Assembly: GCA_017450685.1 (NCBI GenBank)
Contig: JAFSTB010000003.1
Span: forward strand, 27,229-91,228
DNA: 64,000 bases
From: Paludibacteraceae bacterium
GTDB taxonomy: Bacteria; Bacteroidota; Bacteroidia; Bacteroidales; Paludibacteraceae
Direction: 5' to 3'
Below are positions 53,817 to 63,000 of this stretch, in pieces (positions within the stretch are counted from its first letter, which is position 1; each line of letters begins with the position of its first letter). Made by a program: the position numbers and the translations under genes. The notes under the pieces are model-generated. The model was not told the origin of the DNA. It searched no databases and worked only from the letters and a program-made list of their open reading frames with translations.

Positions 53817-54727
53817 GCTTGTGCCTCCTCTTTTTTGGTTGTTTGACTGCTCTGGGCTTGGTCTGCCGTGGTGACGGCATTATCCGTAGGCTCGGCTTTG
53901 GGTGCCGGCTTGGGCGGGAAATTGACCGAGTGTATGGCACCGGTGGGGCATACAGCCTCGCACTTGCGGCACAGACGACATTTATTGAAGTCGATATAAG
54001 CCACGTTGTTCTCCACCACTATAGCATCGAACTTACACTCTTTCTGACATTTGCCGCAACCGATACAAGCATTTAGGCAGGCTTTGCGGGCGATAGCACC
54101 TTTATCTTTGTTCACACACTGAACGAGCATACGTCGGCCTTTCGGACCTTTCTTTCTCAGTTCGATGATGTTTCTGGGGCATGCTTTGACACACTTGCCG
54201 CAAGCCACGCACTTCTCTTCGTCCACTTCGGGCAAGCCTGTCTTGGGGTTGATATGTATAGCATCAAACTGGCAAGCCTCCACGCAGTCGCCACAACCTA
54301 AGCAGCCGAACGGACAAGCCGTCTCACCCACATAAAGGCTGTTTTGAATACGGCAGGAGCGCACGCCGTCATACTCACTGGTACGCGGACGAGCCTCGCA
54401 CACACCGTTACAACGCATCACGGCAATCATCGGCTCGGCAGCGGAAGCCTCCATTCCAAGGATAGCACCCACTTTTGCCATCACCTCTGAACCACCTACA
54501 GGACAAAGCAAACCGTCTAATGAGTCAGCCTTGACACAAGCCTCTGCCAATGCACGGCAACCGGCAAAACCGCAACCACCGCAGTTGGCACCGGGAAGAA
54601 CCTCCTGAACCAAATCAATGCGAGGATCCTCCTCCACCTTGAATTTCCAAGCCATCAGGTAAAGCAGCAAAGCCGCCAACAGACCCGTCAAGCCAAGAAC
54701 AAGCAAAGCAATCAAAATCAAATTCAT
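53813..54727 (-). CDS. rnfB: Rnf electron transport complex subunit B
   Basis: Ferredoxin-like entry point for electrons. The 304-residue protein has an N-terminal membrane helix (~3-25), a Cys-rich 4Fe-4S domain (Cys49, 52, 57 and 75 in GANCGGCGFAGC...LCPVGG) and four ferredoxin-type CxxCxxC clusters (CLGCGDCVEAC, CVACGKCVKAC, CIGCGKCQKEC, CRLCRKCEAVC). A Pro/Ala/Thr-rich tail of ~30 residues follows. It is the first true rnf gene, 61 bases after rseC. Confidence 0.95.
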   Translation of the reverse strand: MNLILIALLVLGLTGLLAALLLYLMAWKFKVEEDPRIDLVQEVLPGANCGGCGFAGCRALAEACVKADSLDGLLCPVGGSEVMAKVGAILGMEASAAEPMIAVMRCNGVCEARPRTSEYDGVRSCRIQNSLYVGETACPFGCLGCGDCVEACQFDAIHINPKTGLPEVDEEKCVACGKCVKACPRNIIELRKKGPKGRRMLVQCVNKDKGAIARKACLNACIGCGKCQKECKFDAIVVENNVAYIDFNKCRLCRKCEAVCPTGAIHSVNFPPKPAPKAEPTDNAVTTADQAQSSQTTKKEEAQA

Positions 54728-54788
54728 AGTATAGTAGTTTTTTCGTTTTGTTCACTCCATCAATATGCTTACACCGAAAAACAAAAGC

Positions 54789-55202
54789 CTATTCCTTGCT
54801 CACCACAAACTGAAAATCACGTTTGAAGTAATTGCGGAACAGACTCAAACCGATGTAATACACCCCCACGGCACACACGGCAGCCACACCGGCTATGCCA
54901 TCGCTCTTGCCATAGATATGCATCAGCACTATAACTGCCATCAACACCATAAAAGGCAATACGTAAGCCACTGTTATAGCCTTCCAGCCCATCTTCTGTG
55001 CCAGACTCACTCTCACCTCGTCACCCGTCTGCACTTGCCCGCTCAATAAAACGGCATCCACCGTCTTCTCTTTGCTCTCGGCTGCCATACAACCGCCTTT
55101 GGCTGAACATATCGAACAAGCACTTGCCTGCACTATTCGTACACGCACATTTGTGCCGTCTATCGACTCCACAATACCCTTATGATGAATAACTTGCGAC
55201 AT
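54789..55202 (-). CDS. rseC: RseC/MucC family membrane protein
   Basis: A 137-residue protein: Cys-rich N-terminal part (SACSICSAKGGCMAAES, ~27-43) and two membrane helices (~75-95 and ~100-118). The family works with Rsx/Rnf in reducing SoxR in E. coli. In Bacteroidota it commonly heads the rnf operon, as here. The Cys cluster suggests metal or Fe-S binding. Its promoter is predicted at 55234-55265. Confidence 0.88.
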   Translation of the reverse strand: MSQVIHHKGIVESIDGTNVRVRIVQASACSICSAKGGCMAAESKEKTVDAVLLSGQVQTGDEVRVSLAQKMGWKAITVAYVLPFMVLMAVIVLMHIYGKSDGIAGVAAVCAVGVYYIGLSLFRNYFKRDFQFVVSKE

Positions 55203-55233
55203 CTATCAACAATAATACATCTAAAATAGCCCG

Positions 55234-55265
55234 CAAAATTAGAATAATTTATCCATTGCAACAAA
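55234..55265 (-). promoter_or_regulatory. Predicted promoter of the rseC-rnf run
   Basis: Minus-strand TAATTTTG (55234-55241), 20 bases, TTTG (55262-55265). It may serve all twelve genes down to nrnA. Confidence 0.65.
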
Positions 55266-55322
55266 AAATTCGGCATAATTTGCTGATTTTTCCCTGTAAT
55301 AAGGTATTTTTTGCTCAAAATT

Positions 55323-55352
55323 TTTGTCACTCCATATTTCTTTGTAATTTTG
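55323..55352 (+). promoter_or_regulatory. Predicted promoter of ftsK
   Basis: TTTG (55323-55326), 18 bases, TAATTTTG (55345-55352). The TTTG of the -7 box is also the start of the 18-bp tandem repeat. Confidence 0.55.
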
Positions 55353-55384
55353 TGCGCAATTATATGTTTGTGCGCAATTATATG
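55349..55384 (+). repeat. Exact 18-bp tandem repeat at the ftsK promoter
   Basis: TTTGTGCGCAATTATATG occurs twice in perfect tandem (55349-55366, 55367-55384). The first copy overlaps the -7 box and the likely transcription start, so the pair is well placed to be an operator or a promoter duplication. Confidence 0.85.
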
Positions 55385-55439
55385 CACAATTGATCCAAAA
55401 CAACATTGTGTACAACCCTAAAGAACAGAACAGAAAAAT

Positions 55440-58007
55440 ATGCCGAGAAAAACAGTTCGCAATACAGCCGCCGACACAGCAAGAAGTCAGAGCAACAACA
55501 TACCCATTGACATTGAGCCGAAGCCGAAAACAGCGTTCACGCAAAAGGTCAAAGCCATCATTGAAGATGAGCGTTTTCGCATCGTGATAGGAATAGTGTT
55601 ATTAGCCGTTTCGGCTTTTATGCTTATCTCCTACATCAGTTTTTTCATCACCGGCAAAAGCGACTATTCGTTGCTTGAGCAAGCCTCATTAACAGCAGAA
55701 GACAGGAAAGCCATTCGCAATATGTTAGGTCTCCCCGGGGCGAGACTGTCACGCTATATGGTGGACGGCACTTTCGGTTTGGTCAGTCTGCTCATAGCCC
55801 TTTGGACATTGGTGGCAGGGCTCAAACTGCTGCACGCCACACATCGCTCACTCTTCTTAGACTTTATCAAGATGACTTTCTGGCTCGTATGGGGGTCGGT
55901 CACTCTCGGTTTTGTGGAGTTGCTCGTCTCATGGGACTCGTTCTTCCGCTTGGGTGGCGCGTTCGGCAAATCAACGGCACAAGTGCTGCACTCCTACATA
56001 CACACCACAGGTATGACACTGCTGCTCTTGGTCATACTCATCATCTTCCTCATAGTGAGCGACCGACAGTTCCTGCCACGTATGCAACACCTGACACTGT
56101 GGCTCAAAGAACGCTTCAAACGCAAACCCAAACCAGTTGTCGAACCTGAAAAAACAAAAGAAGACGAACCCGCCGGAGACGAACCAAAAGAAGAGGAAGA
56201 GCCCACCGCAAACGAAGAACAACTTGCCGACAATGAGATAGTTATCTCTATCGACGGACTGACTGGCAACAACCACGAAGAAGAGAAAGATATACATATA
56301 ACCTTCGAGCAACCGGAAGAACCGGAAATACAGGAAATACAGGAAAATCCCGAAGAACCGGAAACTCCGAAAACTTCGGAAAACGCCGACCTCGAGATCA
56401 TTGACACCGAAGAGATAGAACTCAAAGAGGATGACCCCGACTACCTGCTGAAGAAATACGGTCCGTATGATCCGCGCAAAGACCTTGAGACCTATCAGTT
56501 CCCGCCATTATCACTGCTCAAAGTATATGACAACGAGACGGCTCCCGTCATCGACCAAGACGAACAGCAGTCGAACGCCAACCGTATAGTCACCTCACTT
56601 CGTAACTACGGCATAGAGATAGACTCCATCAAAGCCACCGTCGGACCAACGGTAACACTCTATGAAATAGTGCCTAAAGCCGGCATTCGAGTGTCGAAGA
56701 TACAGTCGCTGGAAAACGACATTATGATGTCACTCTCTGCCACCGGCATACGTATCATAGCACCTATGCCCGGCAAAGGAACGATAGGGATAGAGGTGCC
56801 GAACGAGAAACCCCAGACAGTGTCAATGCACTCAGTCATAGCCTCTAAACGTTTCCAAGAAGAGAAGAAGATGCGACTGCCTATAGCCTACGGCAGAACA
56901 ATAACCAACGAAGTGTTTATGTTCGACTTGGCTAAGACGCCGCACCTGCTTGTAGCCGGTGCTACAGGTACAGGTAAGTCGGTGGCTATCAACGCCATCA
57001 TCACTTCTCTGCTCTATAAGAAACATCCGGCAGAACTCAAACTGGTGATGGTGGATCCCAAGATGGTGGAGTTTGCTCCATACAAACCTCTCATCCGCCA
57101 TTTCCTCGCAGCCATGCCCGACACCGACCCTAACCAGATCGTTATCACCGACTGCGACAAGGTCATCAACACCCTCAACTCGCTCGTCATAGAGATGGAG
57201 AACCGCTACAAACTGCTGATGGATGCCGGTGTGCGCAACCTCGAAGACTATAACGATAAGTTCGTCAACCGCCGCCTCAACCCCGACAAAGTGGTGGCTG
57301 ACACACTACACCACCGCTTCCTGCCATACATAGTGATTATCATCGACGAGTACGGCGATTTCATCATGCAAGCCGGCAAACAGGTGGAGACACCTATTGC
57401 TCGACTCACACAGAAAGCGCGCGCCGTCGGTATGCACATGATCCTCGCCACACAACGACCTTCAGTGAATATCGTCACCGGTGTCATCAAAGCCAATATA
57501 CCCACACGTATCGCACTGAGGACACAGTCGGTCATCGACTCACGAACGGTGTTAGATGCCAAAGGTGCTGAACAACTCATCGGTCGAGGCGACTCACTGT
57601 ACGCCGGCAACGCATCGGTAACACGTATCCAATGCGCCTTCGTCGATACACCAGAAGTGGACAAGATAGTGGAACATATATCATCACAACAACACTACTT
57701 CGAGCCATACCAACTGCCTGAATATGTGGGTGAAGGAGGCGAAGGTGAAGCCCTCGCACCGGGTTCGGTGGATATGAAACGTCTCGACCCGATGTTCGCC
57801 GACGTGGCACGATATGTGGTGGCTAAACAAGAAGGCTCCACTTCCCGTCTGCAACGTGCCTTCGAGATAGGATACAACAGAGCCGGCAAACTAAGCGACC
57901 AATTAGAAGCAGCGGGCATCGTCGGACCAAACAAAGGACCAAAAGGCAGAGACGTACTCATTCAAGATATGGAGGCATTAGAACGGCTGTTAGAAGACCT
58001 CAAGTAA
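55440..58007 (+). CDS. ftsK: DNA translocase FtsK
   Basis: Septum-located motor that segregates chromosome ends during division. The 855-residue protein has four N-terminal membrane helices (~50-215), an acidic Glu/Pro-rich linker (~230-335), the alpha/beta motor with Walker A GATGTGKSVAIN (~503-514), IVIIIDEYGDFIM, and the C-terminal winged-helix gamma domain (VVAKQEGSTSRLQRAFEIGYNRAGKL) that reads KOPS-type sequences. Length is typical of Bacteroidota FtsK/SpoIIIE. The ATG lies ~80 bases after the predicted transcription start. Confidence 0.96.
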   Translation: MPRKTVRNTAADTARSQSNNIPIDIEPKPKTAFTQKVKAIIEDERFRIVIGIVLLAVSAFMLISYISFFITGKSDYSLLEQASLTAEDRKAIRNMLGLPGARLSRYMVDGTFGLVSLLIALWTLVAGLKLLHATHRSLFLDFIKMTFWLVWGSVTLGFVELLVSWDSFFRLGGAFGKSTAQVLHSYIHTTGMTLLLLVILIIFLIVSDRQFLPRMQHLTLWLKERFKRKPKPVVEPEKTKEDEPAGDEPKEEEEPTANEEQLADNEIVISIDGLTGNNHEEEKDIHITFEQPEEPEIQEIQENPEEPETPKTSENADLEIIDTEEIELKEDDPDYLLKKYGPYDPRKDLETYQFPPLSLLKVYDNETAPVIDQDEQQSNANRIVTSLRNYGIEIDSIKATVGPTVTLYEIVPKAGIRVSKIQSLENDIMMSLSATGIRIIAPMPGKGTIGIEVPNEKPQTVSMHSVIASKRFQEEKKMRLPIAYGRTITNEVFMFDLAKTPHLLVAGATGTGKSVAINAIITSLLYKKHPAELKLVMVDPKMVEFAPYKPLIRHFLAAMPDTDPNQIVITDCDKVINTLNSLVIEMENRYKLLMDAGVRNLEDYNDKFVNRRLNPDKVVADTLHHRFLPYIVIIIDEYGDFIMQAGKQVETPIARLTQKARAVGMHMILATQRPSVNIVTGVIKANIPTRIALRTQSVIDSRTVLDAKGAEQLIGRGDSLYAGNASVTRIQCAFVDTPEVDKIVEHISSQQHYFEPYQLPEYVGEGGEGEALAPGSVDMKRLDPMFADVARYVVAKQEGSTSRLQRAFEIGYNRAGKLSDQLEAAGIVGPNKGPKGRDVLIQDMEALERLLEDLK

Positions 58008-58041
58008 AAAAACACTCCATCAATGAACATCACTCCTGCGT

Positions 58042-60042
58042 ATGATTAGCATAAGCAAATATCTGTTTCTCTCACTAACTGCCATCACCGTTAGCGTCAC
58101 GTCCTTCTGCCAATCAACATCCCGCCTTGATACACTGCTGCTGCCTTACAACGCCACGACACTGACAGAAGAGCAACGCAACTCTAACCCTGACTATTTA
58201 GCCTACCCCACTTTTCTTCAAGACCAAATGCCGGAGATACGTTGCGGGACGGAGTTAGAGTATATAGGCTGCTTCAGTATCAGTCCCTCACGGCAGGTGG
58301 GGTTTGCGCCGGGAAACCTCCAATACTGCGCCACCGAGGGCTTACACAACTGTGCCGATGGCACCACAGCACAAGGCACATGGCGATTCGCACTGCACCA
58401 ATGGGACAGAGTGGGAGGCATCAATACCTACGCCTCTACAACAGTAAAAGGCAACGTTTATAAAGGCGACGCACTATGCACTAACAACAATATATCCTCC
58501 ACCTACGACGGCTGGATCGACCTCTTTGGCTGGGCTACCAGCGGCTGGGACGGTGCAGCAGAAGAGTATCTGCCGTGGGCTCACAGTCAAGGCAACGATT
58601 ATAAGAAATGGATATCACCCATCGACTCTATGAAAGGCACTTATGCCTATGCTGACTGGGGACAATATAACACTATCCATTCCTACCAACCCGGGTCGTG
58701 GCGCACACTGACAGTAGCCGAATGGGATTATCTGCTTTCGGTAAGAGAGGATGCCGACCAGAAAAAAGGCAAAGCGACAGTGAATGGCGTTGAAGGTATT
58801 ATGCTTCTGCCCGATGTATGGCAACTGCCGCCGGAACTGACCTTCAACGCCGGTATGGACAACGACTTCAATGCTAACGTCTATACCGAGAGCCAATGGA
58901 TACTGCTCGAAAGAGAAGGAGCCGTCTTCCTGCCACTCGCAGGCTCACGCTTGGGCTCTACCGTCTATCAAGAGTTGCGATATTGGACTGCCACCTCCGG
59001 CACTATCAACAAAAACATATCTAATAGTGACTCTTACGCCTACTACATCGACTACACAGCCACCACACAAAACGTAACTTACGACTACTCTGGTATCACC
59101 AACCGTATGCGCGGGTTAAGTGTACGCTTGGCTGTGGATATCGACTGCCGCCCCCCCTTGGCCTTTTCAGTGAGCGACCACCAACGCGTACTCTTCTCTC
59201 CGGGCGACCTGCAGTTCTCAGCAGGCACAGGCATACACGTCAGAGCCGACGGAACCGAAGCCAATGGCACATGGCGGTTCGCACTGCACCAATGGGATTT
59301 CGTAGGGGATTATCACTACGGTACTGTATATAAGGATGGCACTAAATGTGATAACAGCAAGATATCATCCACCTACAGCGGTTGGATAGACCTCTTCGGC
59401 TGGGGCAACACCGGCTGGGGCGGCAGAGGCGAACAATGGGCTTACCAGCCATGGGACACACGTGCTAACGATCCGTACTACGCATGCGGCAACACCAATG
59501 AATACGTTCTTAAAGGCGAACAACTATCTATGACAGGCAACCACCTCTATATGGACTGGGGACAATACCTGCCTATTGATGACTATCAACCCGGCTACTG
59601 GCGAACACTAACAGGCGATGAATGGTCATACCTGCTCTACCACCGCACCAACGCCGAACAACTCCGTGCACACGGACAAATAAACAACGACTCCGTATGG
59701 ATACACGGCTTCATCATATTACCCGATGAATGGCAACTGCCTGAAGGACAGACCTTCACGCCAGGCTCAACACTCGATTATACCGTCAATTCATACACCC
59801 TCGAGAATTGGCTTGTCATGGAACAAGCAGGCGCCGTCTTCCTACCATGCGGAGGATATAGAGGAGGTAATAACGGAGGAACATCCATTAACGCTGTAGT
59901 TAATAACGGCGACTACTGGGCTTCAACAGGAGTACAAGCACATGGATACTATTTCCCGTTCTATTATCGTGGGTTCGTCGTCAAAACACAATCACGCTGC
60001 CATGGCAGAAGCGTGAGGTTAGTGAAAGATGTGGACTATTGA
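58042..60042 (+). CDS. Secreted protein with two tandem FGE/DUF1566-like domains
   Basis: A 666-residue exported protein with an N-terminal signal peptide (MISISKYLFLSLTAITVSVTSF). Two homologous domains follow (~70-365 and ~370-666), each starting FSxSxxxxVxFxPGxLQ, with WRFALHQWD, SSTYxGWIDLFGWxxxGW, DWGQYxxIxxYQPGxWRTLT, LPDxWQLP and a final RGxSVRLxxDxD. The pattern resembles the formylglycine-enzyme-like/major paralogous domains common in gut Bacteroidota and Fibrobacter. No catalytic Cys pair of true FGE was identified. It lacks a T9SS tail. The function is unknown; it probably forms a pair with the next gene, 28 bases away. Confidence 0.75.
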   Translation: MISISKYLFLSLTAITVSVTSFCQSTSRLDTLLLPYNATTLTEEQRNSNPDYLAYPTFLQDQMPEIRCGTELEYIGCFSISPSRQVGFAPGNLQYCATEGLHNCADGTTAQGTWRFALHQWDRVGGINTYASTTVKGNVYKGDALCTNNNISSTYDGWIDLFGWATSGWDGAAEEYLPWAHSQGNDYKKWISPIDSMKGTYAYADWGQYNTIHSYQPGSWRTLTVAEWDYLLSVREDADQKKGKATVNGVEGIMLLPDVWQLPPELTFNAGMDNDFNANVYTESQWILLEREGAVFLPLAGSRLGSTVYQELRYWTATSGTINKNISNSDSYAYYIDYTATTQNVTYDYSGITNRMRGLSVRLAVDIDCRPPLAFSVSDHQRVLFSPGDLQFSAGTGIHVRADGTEANGTWRFALHQWDFVGDYHYGTVYKDGTKCDNSKISSTYSGWIDLFGWGNTGWGGRGEQWAYQPWDTRANDPYYACGNTNEYVLKGEQLSMTGNHLYMDWGQYLPIDDYQPGYWRTLTGDEWSYLLYHRTNAEQLRAHGQINNDSVWIHGFIILPDEWQLPEGQTFTPGSTLDYTVNSYTLENWLVMEQAGAVFLPCGGYRGGNNGGTSINAVVNNGDYWASTGVQAHGYYFPFYYRGFVVKTQSRCHGRSVRLVKDVDY

Positions 60043-60052
60043 TAATTAGGAA

Positions 60053-60073
60053 TTAGATGTTAGATGTTAGATG
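60053..60073 (+). repeat. Heptamer repeat bearing three ATGs before the IgGFc-like gene
   Basis: TTAGATG repeated three times (60053-60073). Each unit ends in ATG, at 60057, 60064 and 60071, in three different frames. Only the last opens the long gene; the first two give frames of eleven and four codons. Confidence 0.75.
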
Positions 60074-63000
60074 TTTAATTGTAGGAAAATAACTATCACC
60101 TTATTGTACCTCATTGTTGGCACAATCAACCTCTTTGCTACGGCTAACACCGAAGGCAAAGCGTTCTACGTCACATTCCCAAGAAACGAAAGTGAGGCAG
60201 AAGGGTCACCCGCTCTCACCCTCGCACTCATCGTCTCCGCAACACAAACGACCACCGTCACCGTCCTTAACCCGCAGACACAGTGGGAAGAGAGTTTTCA
60301 GGTGGAAGCCGGACAGGTGACACACCACCCCATCCCACACGAACAGTGCTACACCTTCGCCTACGGACAAGTGCAGAAACGCGGACTATATATAACAGCC
60401 ACTAAACCTATATCCCTCTACGCCTCATCGTTCGTAGAGCACTCCTATGATGCCACTATTGTACTACCCGTCACAGCCTTAGGTAACGACTACATTCTGC
60501 AGACATACGACGATCAGAACCAGCCAAGAGAAGCTACTATAGTAGCCACCGACAACAACACACAGATAACCATCATCCCACACGCACAAACGACCGACAA
60601 CCACCCAAAAGATATCCCCTACACCATCACTCTCAATCAAGGCGAGACCTACCAGATAATGTCCTTCGACCCCGACAATGCCTTCTCCGGTACACGCCTT
60701 CAAGCCAACCACCCCTTTGCACTGTTCGGTGGACACCAGTGTGCTAACGTCCCCTCAGGTAACGCTTGGTGCGACCACCTGTTCGAACAACAGACACCCA
60801 CCGATCAGTGGGGCAAACATTTCGTTGTCACAGCCTCCAGCGACCAGAAAGGTGACCGCGTCCGACTAACAGCACGGTACGACAACACCAACATCTCTAT
60901 CAACGGCAACAACGCCACCACACTACAAGCACTGCAGACCTACGAATGGCGCATGACCGACTCCTGCGCTTACGTCGAGACTGACCAACCTGTCGCATGC
61001 TATCTCTACCTCGAAGGCGCACAAGCACACAACATGAACTCCGACCCGTCAATGGTACATATAAGCCCCATCGAACAAAGAGTGAAAGAGATAACCTTCG
61101 CCACCTTCCAAACAACAGTATCACGCATACACTTCCTTAATATAGTCACCACCAAAGAGGGAGCAGAGAAGATGCTCTTAGACGGCAAAAACATCGGCTA
61201 CCGCTTCCGACCTGTACCCTCAACAGAGAACCTCTATTTCACTATCACCGGCATACCACACGGCACACATACCCTATCCACAGAGATAGACGGGTTCACC
61301 GGTCACGTCTACGGCATAGGTTGGTGCGAGAGTTATGCCTACACGATCGGTTCTGCCACACTGCCACTAACAGCACCCATACTGATAAACAACACACCAT
61401 ACGCCAACACAATAGACACCGACCCACACTGCTACCTACAACCTATAACCTTCCAACCACACTCATCACTCTCCTTCGACAATATTCAATGGCTCACAGG
61501 CGACGGATATACCACACAACAGACAACCTTCACACATACCTACACCGCACCGGGCGACTACAACATACAGATGATAACATCACAAGGCTCACAACAAGAC
61601 ACCGCTAACACTATCCTACACCTGACTCAAACCCTCTACGACACACTGCAAGCCGTCTTCTGCGCAGGAGAGACATACACCATAGGCGACCAGACATTCC
61701 GCACCAGCGGACAATATACCGTCACACTAACATCAGACAACGGCTGCGATAGCCTCGTCACTCTCAACCTCACAGTTAGAGACACCTTCCTCACCTCCGA
61801 CACTATTCACGCACGCAAAGGGACACCAACAAGATGGCACTCACACTGGTATAGAGACGCAGGAAACTACTACGACACACTACCTTCTATCTACGGCTGC
61901 GACAGTATATGCAGACTGACACTCATCTTAGACGATCCCTCCGAGACGATGTACGACACTCTGTGCTGGCAACCGACATACACCTTCCATAACTATAACT
62001 TCACACTGCCATCTATCAATGGATACGAAGAAGAGGACTACCTTAACTACTCACTCGAGTATCGCGACAAAGAGGCATGCATAACCTATCGTATGCACCT
62101 CGCTATCATACCACAGTTGGACGGGCAAACAACCGAACAATACGACACCATAGTACGTGGTATGACCTACTCTTGGTTCAACCAAACGATAATAGAAGAA
62201 GGGATATACTACCACACCGAGGAGTTGGCATGCAACTGCCAACACCACTACATACTGCACCTCGCCTTCCTACCCTTCCCCGTGGAAGAAGATACACTCA
62301 CACTCTGCCACGAAGATACAGTCTATTTCCTCGATAAACCCTACACACAACCCGGCTCCTACCGCGATACAATTGCCACACAAGCAGGCGTCGAATCAAT
62401 ACACAACATAACAGTCATCGAACAACGAACACAAAGCACAGAGACGGTTACCGACGTACCTTCCTACACTTGGCAAGGCATAGAGTATATACGCACCGGC
62501 ACCTACTACGACACCATACCCAACAATAACGGTTGCGACAGCCTACTAACACTCCGTCTCACTATCGACCCTAACTGCTATCACTCGGTGGAAGAAGAAG
62601 AACATATATGTCAGGGCGACAGTTACACATGGCACGGCTCAACCTATAACCGCAGCGGTAACTATACCTACCGACTGAGACTCGACAGTCAATGCGACAC
62701 CCTTTACACACTGCACCTCACCGTCAACCCTACCTACCATATATCCGCACATAACACCATCCTCTGCCACGGCGATACACTCCTGTGGAACGAACAGACC
62801 TACACCCAAAGCGGCACCTACACACAGACACTCAGCACCATACACGGATGCGATAGCGTAGTGACACGACAACTGACCATACTGCCTGCCTTCGCCTCAC
62901 ATGCCTACTTAACCGACACTATTTGCGCCGACGACCCATGGCTGCCACTGTACGTGGAAATAACTCAAGGACAATGGCAACACTACTCCCTCTCCTTCGA

